The notes beneath the pieces were generated by a model that worked only from the letters and a program-made list of their open reading frames with translations, was not told the DNA's origin and did no database searches. Below are positions 7,891 through 17,899 of a stretch of DNA of 64,000 bases, one piece after another. Positions within the stretch are counted from its first letter, which is position 1; each line of letters begins with the position of its first letter. The position numbers and the translations under genes were made by a program. The stretch is from contig JAJLRJ010000003.1 of assembly GCA_024195265.1 (NCBI GenBank), positions 54,915,284 to 54,979,283 of the forward strand, in the 5' to 3' direction. This DNA comes from Dendrophyllia cribrosa. Its lineage: Eukaryota > Cnidaria > Anthozoa > Scleractinia > Dendrophylliidae.

Positions 7891-8576
7891 ACACCAAGAG
7901 TTCTGCCAATGTACTGCTTCCATCGGCTCCGGATTACAACAATGCACAACCACTCTACCCAGCCCTGCCAAATCGAGATGAATTCCGTCTAAAAAAAATA
8001 TCTGACTTACAGACAGAGCTTGAATCAGAGGCTAGCCACTATAGGCAGGTCGCTAAGAAGTACAAACGAACCCACTCCGTTGTCCATGGCTCGGCTGTAG
8101 GCTTTGGTTTCATCTCTGCGGGTTTGTCTTCTGCAACAGTGGTAACAGCCCTGACAGGAGTTGGAATTATCGCCAGTCCTCCTCTTGCTTGTGTTGCTGC
8201 CGTTTCAGGCTTTTCATCCGCCAGCCTTACTGCGTTCGGTAAAAGGCTCGAAAGGAAGATCACAAAACATGAAAAGATCTATACGCTCGCCATTGCTAAA
8301 CGAAACTCTGTCAATGACTTGGTTTCAAAAGCCCTTGCGGACAAGCGCATCAGTGATACAGAGTTTACAATCATACTTCGCGAGGTAGAGAAATATCACG
8401 AACTGAAAGCCTTGATTCGCTCTGGTGAAAACAAAACAGGTGGACAAGGAGGCAGGCAAACTCCAGCGCCAGATATAGACAAGATCAAAACCGAGCTTCG
8501 CAATGAAATCAAACAAGAGTTTCAAAAAAAGATCAATCGTCTCACAGCTGTGTCCAAGTCAGATTTGAAAGATTAA
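7888..8576 (+). CDS. Helical, glycine-rich-core PLV protein, start codon unclear
   Basis: The frame is open from inside the TA tract to the stop at 8576. Protein-like sequence begins just after the tract and has no ATG of its own, so the 5' end has probably been lost to the microsatellite or the tRNA-like insertions. The product (about 229 codons) has a coiled region (ISDLQTELESEASHYRQVAKKY), then a hydrophobic glycine-rich hairpin (about 60 residues, with FGFISAGLSSATVVTALTGV), a basic helix pair and a C-terminal coiled coil (KIKTELRNEIKQEFQKKI). I recall related predicted proteins in many cnidarian genomes; function unknown. The double hydrophobic core suggests membrane interaction. Confidence 0.55.
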
Positions 8577-8667
8577 ACTCAGGTTTTAATCTACAAATCT
8601 TGAGGGAAAAATCCCGCCACACCTAGGCGCGTTCCCCAATTGAACATTTGTCATTTCTAAAATAAAC

Positions 8668-9567
8668 ATGAATGCGCTTCGAACTTCTGAAATCTACGGG
8701 CGGTTTAACAGACAACTGGCTGCCGTAAGACAAATTGATAGAGAGAACGTATACGAGACTCAGCTCTCTGACTTGTATCTCAAACACAAACAAGTCATGC
8801 TTCTTGGCCTAGAGGTTAGTGACTATACAGCTGAACTGCATCTCTCACTTCTGCCTGAAAGGCTTCAAATCATCTTTGAGGCTTTGAGTTCTAGAGAAAA
8901 AGATGAAGCCGCGCGGCTATACCAGGAAAACAAGTTTGTCATCAGGGCAACACCACGGGGGCCAAAAGCTTGCATCGGCTGCGGTGGGCCATTTTCACTA
9001 GAGATGGGTTCTTCAGAACTTGTTTGCAAAAGATGCCGCCGCATCGAAATACTTGATGGAACGGCCTATACTCATGAACAAGTTTATAAAAACAACAAAA
9101 AAATACAAAACTATTCTACTGCAAAGTATCCCTTTACCCGCTGCCTACACCGCATACTCGGAAGTGACGAACGCGTTTTATCAGAAATACGCAAAGTAAT
9201 GGTAAAATGGGGTTTCAGGCCTACGACACTTTCAATGAGTGTCTTGCAACAGTTACTGATTCGTATTGGGCGTAGGGATTTAATTAAATACTCTACCACA
9301 CTGCTGCACGCCCTTTCCGGTAGGGCAATCCCGCGGCTTACAAGGGAACAGCTTGACCAAGTTCACCACATCTACTTTTGCGTTAGGGGTTTCCTCCCAA
9401 AAAGGATCTACTGCACCTTTCTTGTCTACAAAATCCTAGATCGAATTCTACCGTATGGGCCACAGCGGGAGCTTTTGTGTTACATAAAACTCCAAAGCCC
9501 GGCAACAAATCTAAAGAACGAACGCCATTGGATGAAGGCTGTTCTTGCTGCAGGCTTGGCTTTCTAA
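8668..9567 (+). CDS. VLTF3-like late transcription factor of PLV
   Basis: This intact 299-codon frame starts with ATG at 8668. It has a helical N-terminal region and a zinc ribbon with C102-x2-C105 and C120-x2-C123. A helical C-terminal domain follows, containing KYSTTLLHALSGRAIPRLTREQ. This architecture matches the poxvirus-type late transcription factor 3 family found in NCLDVs and many polinton-like viruses, where it activates late virion genes. That fits the TATATATA boxes before the structural genes here. Its 3' end overlaps the convergent zinc-finger gene by about 57 bases. It lacks the TA-box itself. Confidence 0.7.
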   Translation: MNALRTSEIYGRFNRQLAAVRQIDRENVYETQLSDLYLKHKQVMLLGLEVSDYTAELHLSLLPERLQIIFEALSSREKDEAARLYQENKFVIRATPRGPKACIGCGGPFSLEMGSSELVCKRCRRIEILDGTAYTHEQVYKNNKKIQNYSTAKYPFTRCLHRILGSDERVLSEIRKVMVKWGFRPTTLSMSVLQQLLIRIGRRDLIKYSTTLLHALSGRAIPRLTREQLDQVHHIYFCVRGFLPKRIYCTFLVYKILDRILPYGPQRELLCYIKLQSPATNLKNERHWMKAVLAAGLAF

Positions 9568-10408
9568 AAAGGCGTCAAGAAAATCACTGTCGTCGCCTGT
9601 GTTTGGGATTGTTTCCTCTTGCTTGACAGGCTTCGGCCTTGCAATCTGCGACAAGGCAAACATTTGCTCTTCGTCTCCGGCACTGCGATCGATTTCGGCT
9701 ACCTCTTCAGAGTGCTCGGTTATTTTTTTTCGAAGGCTTGCCAAGCTGTTATGAAAGCGCTCGACCGACCTTTGAATATTTATCAAAAAATTCGGTTGCT
9801 TTGGCGCCCAAATCTTAGTTATATCCAGGAGCTTCCAGGCGAAGACAGCCACTGGTTTCGGGTCTTCTGAGCCCTGATTCGAAAACGATTTTTGCATATG
9901 GTTGTAACGCAAAAACTCCTTGTCTTCGTCCTGTTTTCCTCGATTTAAGAAAGTTCATGAACAAGGAAGCATTCATCATCATTGATCGATATACAAAGGG
10001 AAAGCATTTCTTCAATTGGTAATAACCGCTCAACTCCGTTTGAAACGTTGCGAGTGATTTCTTACCTGCTATGTAATCCGAAACAAAGCTTAAGTCACGG
10101 ATGTCATTGAAAGGATCAAGAGCCTCTAAGCTTTTGTTTTTAGATGGTTTTTGTTCTTGTTCTTGCTCGTTAAGCCATGCATTCAGCTCATGCCGGCTGA
10201 TATTCGAGTTTGCAAAAACTTCTCGAACATCCATCGGGGGTATCGCCAAACCCACCTCATACTCGTGAAGAGCTCGAAAGTTTCTTTTCAAAGGCCGGCA
10301 GCCCTTATTTCTATGATTATAAAACGTTGACACACACACTCCTCGTTCGCAACCAGGGCAAATGATTTTTTGTCGATTTACCTTAAAGTAGTTAGTAGAG
10401 CGTTGCAT
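9511..10408 (-). pseudogene. CCHC zinc-finger PLV protein gene, frameshifted
   Basis: The ATG at 10408 follows the second promoter class of this element. The first frame encodes 197 residues with a CCHC finger (C17-x2-C20-x11-H32-x4-C37), an E/Q-rich linker and helices. Sequence in the neighbouring frame from about 9912 continues with KPVAVFAWKLLDITKIWAPK, coiled helices and an acidic C-terminus to 9511. I read this as one gene of about 300 codons broken near 9910-9960. A DNA- or RNA-binding regulatory role is inferred from the finger only. An extra promoter-like motif lies inside the gene at 9988-10021. Confidence 0.5.
9988..10021 (-). promoter_or_regulatory. Early-type promoter-like motif inside the zinc-finger gene
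   Basis: Minus-strand CCAATTGAAGAAATGCTTTC then CCTTTGTATATCGA matches the motifs at 10411-10443 and 11102-11137 almost base for base, but lies within coding sequence. In-frame ATGs follow about 10 bases further on, so a shorter product could start here. Confidence 0.45.
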
Positions 10409-10410
10409 GG

Positions 10411-10443
10411 CGGTATATACAAGGGATATTGCATTTCTTCAAT
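10411..10443 (-). promoter_or_regulatory. Early-type promoter motif
   Basis: Minus-strand AATTGAAGAAATGCAATATC then CCTTGTATATACCGCC lies directly before the ATG at 10408. It differs from the TATATATA class and shares spacing and words with two other sites. It also overlaps the stop of the upstream gene at 10439-10441. Confidence 0.5.
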
Positions 10444-11101
10444 TTACAGTACAACCCCCGTCAGGGCTCCAGTCATCGTCATAGTCATCATGATCGTAAA
10501 CGTTATCACCATCGTAACGATGATCGTCATCACCATCGTAACGATAAGCGTCATCATCATCATCATCGTCATCGGCATCGTCATCGTCACCACCCTCTTG
10601 CCATTCTAAATGTCCAGCTTCCATGTTTATTCTGTCTGTACATTCACGGCAAAATAGTTCGTTTAGCTCATTATACGTTAATCTACCACATCATCCAGTA
10701 CATGTTATATCTTCAGCTCTGTTTATTATTGCCCAATGAAGCATAAACTTGTTTTCATAATATTTATCGATAAACCCTCGTTTAGCTGTTAATCTAAGAG
10801 CATTGAAGATGCTATTTAGATCATCCATTAATTGTGAGCGGCTAAGATAGATTAAATAGCTGACTGTAGGGACGTCATGTTTTAGGAAAACTTCACGCCG
10901 AGCATCTGTACGTGTACCTTTTATATAGATGATGGAGCCCATTCGCTGTATAATTTTTTTGTGCTTTTTATCTAAGATGTTTAGCCGAGTCTTGTACTTT
11001 TTATTCATAGTCATGCGTTTAAGGACAGCCAGTTGCGTGTTAACATGCTCACAAAGCTCGGTGTATCCCAGTGGTGCGTCAATTATGTGCTTTACGTTCA
11101 T
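10439..11101 (-). pseudogene. Zinc-ribbon PLV protein gene with Asp-rich tail, frameshifted
   Basis: The ATG at 11101 follows an early-type motif. The first frame (to 10691) encodes about 136 residues of helical, basic protein with EVFLKHDVPTVSYLIY and SRSQLMDDLNSIFNALR. At its end lies CTG followed, in the neighbouring frame, by CGRLTYNELNELFCREC. These could form two halves of a four-cysteine zinc ribbon. The second frame then runs through an Asp-rich tail made of GAT-type repeats to the stop at 10439. The frame change lies near 10685-10695. Function unknown; perhaps a transcription factor or nuclear regulator. Confidence 0.45.
10460..10610. repeat. Imperfect ATC/GAT trinucleotide repeat encoding an Asp-rich tract
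   Basis: A run of ATC/ATCGTC/ACC units on the plus strand; in the minus-strand gene it encodes alternating Asp, Tyr and His. The bias to Asp in one frame suggests the repeat grew within coding sequence. Confidence 0.75.
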
Positions 11102-11137
11102 TGCGATATACAAAGGGTGAGTATTTCTTCAATTGGC
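11102..11137 (-). promoter_or_regulatory. Early-type promoter motif
   Basis: Minus-strand CCAATTGAAGAAATACTCAC then CCTTTGTATATCGCA directly precedes the ATG at 11101. It is the third member of the AATTGAAGAAAT(n)CCCTTTGTATAT set. Confidence 0.5.
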
Positions 11138-11212
11138 AACACCGCGGCACCCGTTGCTCAAATAGGTTTCCGGGAGGGTGTGAAAAGGGGGTATTGGCAT
11201 ATTAAGTACTCA

Positions 11213-11404
11213 AGTAGTATATAGGGGATGGCTCAAATACTCACCGGGCCTCTGAATCCCTCTGGGATGGGTTTATCCCCCCTCACGGAGCCTTCCCGCG
11301 GGCCGACGTACGGAGGTCCGCGGGAAGGCTCCGTGAGGGGGGATAAACCCTTCCCAGAGGGATTCAGAGGCCGGTGGTATTTGAGCCACCCCCTATATAC
11401 TACT
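11213..11404. repeat. 192-bp near-perfect hairpin
   Basis: Left arm AGTAGTATATAGGGGATGGC and right arm ending GAGCCACCCCCTATATACTACT continue as complementary for about 90 bases each, closing on a 15-base loop (about 11303-11317). The arms are GC-rich inside and differ at only a few bases. There is no clear target duplication. It may be a palindromic MITE or the end structure of the PLV, whose last visible gene stops about 75 bases away. Confidence 0.85.
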
Positions 11405-12544
11405 AAAATTCATCAAAAAGCAACTTCAGGTTGAGTCAAATGCTGTCAAAAATTACCTGCCTCAAAGGTCTATCTGGTACATGTAACAATATCTTAATGT
11501 AATCTGCTCTACTACAGTTATGTCCTGGATTGAACGCAAGTGTGAAACTCATTGCAACGTAGTGCGAAGAACACTGCACAAATGACAATGGAGATAAACA
11601 GCTTAGGCCCGGTTCAAACGTGGAAAGCAAACATGATTATTGCCTCGCCATTTCTTCGAGGACTGCTTTTGTAAAAATTTATACGGCAACAAAGCAGGGA
11701 ATTGTTGGTTGATTACTGTAACACTGTAGTACGTGACTGTGGACACAAGATATGATGAGACATTCCGACGTGCGATAAAAGAGCTAAAGGAAAATTTCTT
11801 TGTCGACCTTGCTGCAATTCAAAGCAAAGAATTTTCGTTTTGATGTGTTTTTCGAAAAATTCAACTACTTTTTGTTCTGACAATCCCCCAATTAAATTGC
11901 CAGACTGCGTGTCGCCAAATGCTTATTCTTTGTCTTCTTTTATTCTTGGTTTTCACATGACGTCATAAAAATTAAAAAATCTAAAGTATACGTCCTACAA
12001 AGCTGTTTCTAACATGGTATGTGGATACAAGTGTTATTAATAATCTTTCACAAAAAGTTTCAGGTTTTAACGATGTTTTGCTTCCGATTTACAAAGGTTT
12101 TAAATGTGTCACGCAATGCGTCACGCTGTTTCAGATAAGCCGCGAAAATAAACAAAATTGAATCAGCTGAACGTTATTTTTTGCAATATAAGTGCTTATA
12201 AGCCGAGTTAATGGAGCTTATAGCAAATACAATATTTTTGGATGTGATTTTTGGTGTAATTAAGACTTTGAATTTTTGGCCGCCATCTTTGTGCCCCTGA
12301 GTTGGGCACAAAGATGGCCGCTCCATACATTGCTTACTAAAAATATCTAATACTCGTTCGCCATTAACTCTTGAACGAAATGCTTTTGCGCTACAAAATT
12401 TGGCCAAGATGTGTAGTTTAAAAATCTCTACAATTCCATAAACATTTTGGATTCGAAATCTATTTTTTAGTGCTTCTGAATTTTGATATGACGTGAGTGA
12501 AAGCCAAGAATATAAACATCTGGCGACACGCAGTCTGGCGAACA
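11405..12544. mobile_element. Intergenic DNA with a TIR-bounded MITE-like element
   Basis: No gene is seen. GCCAGACTGCGTGTCGCCA (about 11899-11917) recurs inverted as TGGCGACACGCAGTCTGGC (about 12521-12539). Further mirrored words inside (TTCTTGG...ACGTCA and TGACGTGAG...CCAAGAA) mark an element of about 640 bp. A short palindrome, GCCGCCATCTTTGTGCCC and its complement, lies at about 12278-12318. Confidence 0.5.
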
Positions 12545-12559
12545 GAAAAGATGGTGGAA

Positions 12560-12695
12560 TGGATGAATGGTGGAATGGCGGAATATTCTAAAACACGGAA
12601 TGGCGGAATATTCTAAAACACGGAATGGCGGAATATTCTAAAACACGGAATGACGGAATATTCTAAAACACGGAATGGCGGAATATCTAAAACAC
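12560..12695. repeat. Minisatellite, unit about 25 bp, left outer arm
   Basis: GGCGGAATATTCTAAAACACGGAAT-type units are repeated about five times. The reverse-complement array lies at about 21,755-21,880. Confidence 0.85.
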
Positions 12696-12814
12696 CATTG
12701 TCGATACGATCAGGGCGCGAAAAATGATCCTTTTTCGTGCCCTGATAAGATGCCCTGATAAGATCTTTCATTCTCCTGGTGCCTTAATATCGCAGGCTCA
12801 TTTTCCCACACTCA

Positions 12815-13303
12815 GGCCCCGACCACACTAATGCATTTTCGTTTGAAAACGCATACATTTTGATGCGTTTTCGCCTATCATCCACACTAAAACGCCCGAA
12901 AACGCTGATGAAAACGGAGACTTTCGAAAACGGTTTCAAAAGTGGAGTTTTTTGAAAACGCATCGTTTTGAAAACGCTTCGTTTCTAGTGTGGACAGGTG
13001 AAAACGGAGACTTTTGAAAACGGTGACGTAAAATCTCTAGTGTGGTCAGGTGAAAACGGAGACTTTTGAAAACGATGACGTACTGAGAGCGTCACATGCC
13101 ATCGGTTCCAGTCCAAATCAGAACATCTATCACCTTTAACACATGCGCAATCCCCGGTCCCAGTCGTTTTCATCATTTTCGACCGTTTTAGTGTGGACAG
13201 GTGAAAACGATGCGAAAACGCTAGTGTGGGCGAAAATATTTTCCTTCGTTTTCTTCGAGATGAAAACGGAGACTTTTGAAAACGCATTAGTGTGGTCGGG
13301 GCC
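12815..13303. mobile_element. 489-bp TIR insertion with TCA target duplication
   Basis: The element begins GGCCCCGACCACACTAATGC and ends with the inverted form GCATTAGTGTGGTCGGGGCC; its interior is a series of GAAAACG-rich segments. TCA stands at 12812-12814 and 13304-13306. The opposite arm at about 21,636-21,650 has the uninterrupted site (CACACTCAGAGAAG on its complement). So the insertion and its 3-bp duplication are demonstrated within the window. Confidence 0.85.
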
Positions 13304-13322
13304 TCAGAGAAGTACTGCAGCA

Positions 13323-13543
13323 TGGAGGAAGACGACGGTAAGTGTTGCAATTGCTTTGGAACTTTAAATGTCGCGTTTTTGGTCATTTTCAAGGCATTAT
13401 ACATAACGTGATTTTGTTTTTTGGCGAGCTGTTTTGCTAAGTCAGTGTCCTTTCGAAGTTTGTGTTACAACACGTAAGCTTCATAGTTGCGTGTGATTTT
13501 CTCTCGCAGATGTTGTGTTCATTGCAGAGAAAAAACCCATCGG
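13323..13543 (+). other. Two small putative exons in the left arm (mirrored in the right arm)
   Basis: ATGGAGGAAGACGACG is followed by a GTAAGT-type donor (from about 13,337). Further on, a TTTCTCTCGCAG acceptor starts an exon (13,511-13,542) ending before another GTAAGT. Spliced in phase they would begin a protein with MEEDD and VVFIAEKKP. The same two exons lie in reverse orientation at about 21,384-21,416 and 21,602-21,617, so both arms would start the same N-terminus reading inward. No downstream exon was recognised. Confidence 0.4.
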
Positions 13544-14440
13544 TAAGTAAAAATAACATTTTAAGCCGCTTAGTAATGAAGTTGTTACATTCATATATGT
13601 ATGTATAAACGCGGTCATGTTAAAACGCAGACTACAGACTGCAGACCGTGCAGACTGTGCAGACCATGCAGACTGTGCAGACGGCTGTTCCGAAAATGAG
13701 GAGTGCGGAGTGCGAAGTGAAAATAAAAAAAACTAAATGGAGTGAAAAAAAAATTACTAAATGGAGTGAAAAGAAAAACCTAAATTTAAGTGGAATGCTG
13801 CTTATAATTTTACCCTAAATAAAAAAGGAGCGATTTTCTTTATATTTTGTTTTTAAGGTAACATTCGATAACAGTTACAGACAAATTTTAAATTTAAAAG
13901 AAATAATAACAGAAAAGAACAAACATTTGCGCGACCATTGCCGATTGAGTTGTTTTTTATTGATATTTTACTGTTAATCCACGCCACTGTTGTCAATAAA
14001 TTTGTTGTTAAATGTGTATTTTATTCCAGTTTCAAATATGCAAAATATTTGGCACGAAGAACGCTTTCCACAGTTGCCTTTGGATTGTATAGAAAATTCA
14101 ACAGAAGATTTCTCTTTTTAGCAAAATGATGTCAAAACTAGAAGGCATTCAGAATAAACAAGTTAAACAGTATACATGCCTTTTCTCTGAGTCTTATTAA
14201 AAACGGGGCCATTAATAAACCATTTAAAGTCACTTCACCTAAAGAAAAACAAACAAGCCATTCAAAGTCAGCCTAGCAAGTAAAAAGAGGAACGAACGCA
14301 AAAAAAAAATCAAGCACAAAAAAGAACTTAATACACGTTTAGAGAAAAACAAAAAACACATCAAAAACCTCTCTGATAAAGAACTTACAGATGATCAGAT
14401 CAATTTACTAGGAAGAGGTTTAAAACATATTCCTACACCC

Positions 14441-16505
14441 GTGACAAACGAAAAACAAATTAAAAGGCAACTCTTGGGTGACTTCGATCAGTTCGCAAGA
14501 AGAATGCGTCTACAATACATTTTTCACGGGAAAAACAAAAAACCTCACCCTTTCCACGTTAAATCTTCGTGGAATCCACCAGTGCAACCATACGTTGCGC
14601 TTGAAAGCTATTTAGAAGAGGTTAAAACACAGCTTGCGGAAATACAAATCGTAAAACCTAGAAATAATCTCAATCCCGCTGAGCGTGAGGTACTCAAAAC
14701 CTTTAAACGTGACACCGAAATCAACCTTAAAAAGGCTGACAAAGGAACAACTACTGTGGTTCTAAACACGGAAGATAAAATGAAAGAAGGTCAAAACATA
14801 TTAGATAACGAAAAACACTACAGATCTCTTCCAGAACGGATGGTTAAAGAAACATACTTCAGAGTTCAACAACTAATTGACGAATTACTCTATTACGGAA
14901 ATAACAGATGAAATGACTAAAAAGTGGCTGTGTCAAACACTGACCCGCCTCGTATCCCAATATTTTACACCCTCACAAAGATACACAAACCGACCCCTGT
15001 CGGAAGACCAATTATATCAGGGTGTGATAGCCCAACAGAGAAACTATCATCATTCGTTGACAAACTCATTCAGCCGATAGCACAACAACAAGAGTCATAT
15101 CTCAAAGATACGACTCATTTCATCAAGTTCGTAGAACAAACGAAAGTCCCAGAAAACACAATCCTTGTTCAGTTCTATTGACGTAACGAGCCTATATACG
15201 AATATCCCACAAGAGCAGGGAATCAACATAGTATGCAAGGCCTATAATGACGCCTTTCACAAAAATGAACCTCCTATTCCTACACGACTACTTCAAAAAG
15301 TGCTCAGACTTATCTTAGGCCATCCCCATAAAATGTTTCGTTTGCCATCGCCTTCCCTCTCGTGAAAGTGGGTCGGTCGGTCGAGCAAAAAAAAAAAGAA
15401 AATTGACCGAGGGAGTGTTCTAGTTTAAACACAATGCTGTTTAATAAAACCTTTTTTTCCAAGTATGCAATGCTGAGAGATATATGAAATGACGTCCACA
15501 AACATTTCCGATTTAATATACAGGCTAATAAATGAAACATAAAAGATTTCTATTCAAAATATAAAGTCTTGATCACATATTTAAAAAGTAAAATTTTGCT
15601 TGTCAGACAGTGTATCTGAATTTTTTTTTACTTTTCTAAAAAAGATGGGTCGGTCGGACGATGGGAAACGAAACATTTTATAGGGATGGCCTTAACAGAG
15701 AGCTCATTCCATTTTAATGGCAAAAACTACCTTCAAACTCACGGAACTGCCATGGGCACCAAAATGGCAGTCGCTTTTGCAAACATTTTCATGGCAAAGG
15801 TAGAAACAGAAATCATAAGTCAAAGTGCTTTCAAACCGCTCGTTTGGAAACGGTTTTTTTATGACATTTTTTCCCTTTGTGACACATGTACAACCAAAGA
15901 AGAAATGCTACGGTTTATTGAACATGCAAACAAACATCATACAAGCATAAAATGTACGGCTGAGATATCCGAAACAGAAATATACTTCTTGGACACTAAC
16001 GTTTACAAAGGCGATAGATTCATAGCTAAATCGGTGCTCGATGTACGCACCCATTTCAAAGCAACTGAAACTTTTCAGTACACCCATTATTCTACATGCC
16101 ACCCATCTGGAGTCAAAAAAGGCTCCATCAAAGGAGAAGCTCTCAGACTTCTCAGAACTAACTCTTCAAAAACATTATTTCAAGAGAACATAAATAACTT
16201 CAAAACACATCTACTTGAAAGAGGTTACCCAGAGAATTTTTCAAAGGGTCCTCTCAGAAATGACTTTTGAAGACAGAAATGAAGCGCTCCAACAAAAACA
16301 AAAAGAAGACAAGAAAATCCTGCCTTTTGTAACGAAATATCATCCATGGGTGCCTAACTTAAAACAGATCCTCATGAAGCACTGGCATCTTATAAAACAG
16401 CAGCCATTACTAAACGAAATATACGAAGAACCGCCCCTAATATCATACAAAAGGGAACGTTCTCTAAAAGATATACTCGTACGAGCTGACCTTCTTAAAG
16501 GCTAA
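14441..16505 (+). pseudogene. Penelope-like reverse transcriptase, degenerate
   Basis: Consecutive frames at 14441-14911, 14924-15181, 15165-15317, 15692-16270 and 16215-16505 together carry the order of Penelope-type RT motifs: LKKADKGTTTVV, YTLTKIHKPTPVGRPIISG, a DVTSLYTNIP segment, HGTAMGTKMAVAFANIFM, ISETEIYFLDTNVYKG and PLISYKRERSLKDILV. The frames are separated by indels, and the RT is split by the MITE at 15318-15691. The catalytic box expected as Y/F-I-D-D reads RFFYDIF at about 15,850, so the first aspartate is lost. No GIY-YIG domain follows. The enzyme is certainly dead. Confidence 0.75.
15318..15691. mobile_element. 374-bp MITE inserted in the RT (TTA duplication)
   Basis: Terminal inverted repeats of about 33 bp begin GGCCATCCCCATAAAATG and end CATTTTATAGGGATGGCC. 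TTA stands at 15315-15317 and 15692-15694. A 3-bp TTA/TAA duplication with such ends fits PIF/Harbinger-type MITEs. Removing it restores continuity of the RT frame at this point. Confidence 0.85.
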
Positions 16506-16715
16506 AACACGGGCGTGGGAGTCGCGTAGTCGTGTTCCTCTTTCTTTTCTTTTAAATTTAAAATTTGTCTGTAACTGTTATCGAATTACTGTTACCCTAA
16601 AAATAAAATATGAAGAAAATCGCTCTTTTTTTATTTAGGGTGAAATTATAAGCAGCATTCCACTTATGTTTAGTGATTTTTCTTTTCCCTCCATTTATTT
16701 ATTTTTTTTTCACTC

Positions 16716-16783
16716 CGCACTTCGCACTCCGCACTCCGCACTCCGCACTCCGCACTCCGCACTCCGCACTCCGCACTCCGCTC
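16716..16783. repeat. CGCACTC heptamer array
   Basis: About nine head-to-tail copies of a 7-bp unit (ACTCCGC) lie near the right end of the 3.1-kb insertion. The left end has only one or two units (GAGTGCGGAGTGCG), so the array expanded on one side. Confidence 0.9.
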
Positions 16784-17022
16784 TCCTCATTTTCGGAACA
16801 GCCCTGTGCAGACTGAGAATTTTTTTCCTGATTATTTTGTTACTTTTCCAAAAACAAAAACCGTGAACACTTTGATTTGATTTTGACACTTCCCATTGTG
16901 CAGCAACCAATCAGAAGCGACTCGAAACCGCAAGAAACCCAAACAAACGGTTTATAGTCACGAAACCACGCTTCTCTGTTTCCTTGCAAAAGAATCGTCG
17001 CCGCCTCGCTGTAGTTTTTTTT

Positions 17023-17880
17023 ATCGCTAGTTTACCTTTCGTCTTTCTTTGAAATGAAGTAGAAATTTGAGCGATTTTACTGTAACGGCTAAAAACCAGA
17101 CGGACGTTTAGCTATACCTTTTGCCTCATGCTCAGTTGTCGCGTTCATCGGTTTGTCAGTGCAGTGTACACAACACTTGTCCGTCGCGGCAGTATCGCAA
17201 AAACATTTAGCGAAAAAGCCGGACAATAACACATGACAGTTCCTGAGGATTAGTTTCCCTGGAAAAAGTGAATTTTCGTAAAAGCTACTGAGCGAGGACA
17301 AAATCGGCTGTTCCGGCGAATGAAGAAACTGTTAACTTACGAGCATGCAAATATTATTATTATTATATGTAAATATGTAACTACAGTACCGCTAACTTGC
17401 CGTAAACTTGTCAACTTTTATTCCCAGCACGGTAAGTTTTACAGCTCCTGCACAACGTTTCTTTTGCTTTGATCTCTCGGTGATCAGCAGCTAGCTACTT
17501 TGCCGTGTGTGGCTAATTGCAATACGGCCTTGCAAAATTTGAAGGCGAGAATATTCGATGATATCTGATAATTACAGATCACCAGATGAGGGTTTCTGTC
17601 GTTTCTGTGGATCGAAAAATAATCATCGCCACCTGCAATTATCTTAATAAAGTTTGAAAACCTGACCCACTGTTTTTTTTCTTTTGCTTCTATAGGCTTT
17701 AAATTTCTTAACTTCCGAATCGAACCTTGGCCGTTTGGGCAATTTTTTCTCAACGAAATGTCACGGGGGAAAGCTTTGTACGGCGTGACATAACCGTTAA
17801 GAAGAAAATGGCCGTTTTTATGTTACAGACGTTAATATCGTCTGAGACGTTAAAGTCGCCTCGAGACGACTTTAACGTCT
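17023..17880. other. Left-arm interior, no gene recognised
   Basis: This stretch has no convincing frame. It includes a TTATTATTATTATAT run at about 17,350 and, near 17,820-17,880, nested short palindromes built on AGACGTTAA and CGAGACGAC, which recur at 20,580-20,690 and 20,860-20,930. Confidence 0.4.
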
Positions 17881-17899
17881 AGTATAAAAACGGCTATGT

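Larger units (their letters stand above)
13683..16803. mobile_element. 3.1-kb TIR-bounded insertion carrying a Penelope-type RT
   Basis: The ends are GGCTGTTCCGAAAATGAGGAG and its inverted form CTCCTCATTTTCGGAACAGCC. Inverted similarity extends inward about 200 bases (AGTGGAATGCTGCTTATAAT, TTACCCTAAATAAAAAAGGAGCG and mirror forms). CTGTGCAGAC at 13673-13682 is repeated at 16804-16813 as a 10-bp target duplication, and the opposite arm of the giant element is uninterrupted here. The inside carries RT sequence, so either a DNA transposon took up a Penelope-like element or the RT element itself has inverted ends. Confidence 0.75.

Noticed and set aside
7735..7992. An 85-aa frame through the TA tract
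   Set aside because: An Ile-Tyr repeat translated from a microsatellite; the real gene is in the other frame.
1..11404. Polinton/Maverick or adintovirus
   Set aside because: No retroviral-type integrase, protein-primed polymerase or adenain-type protease is visible; VLTF3 favours PLV. The missing left part could change this.
16666..16866. Protein with LRTPHSA repeats
   Set aside because: Translation of the CGCACTC heptamer array, not a protein.
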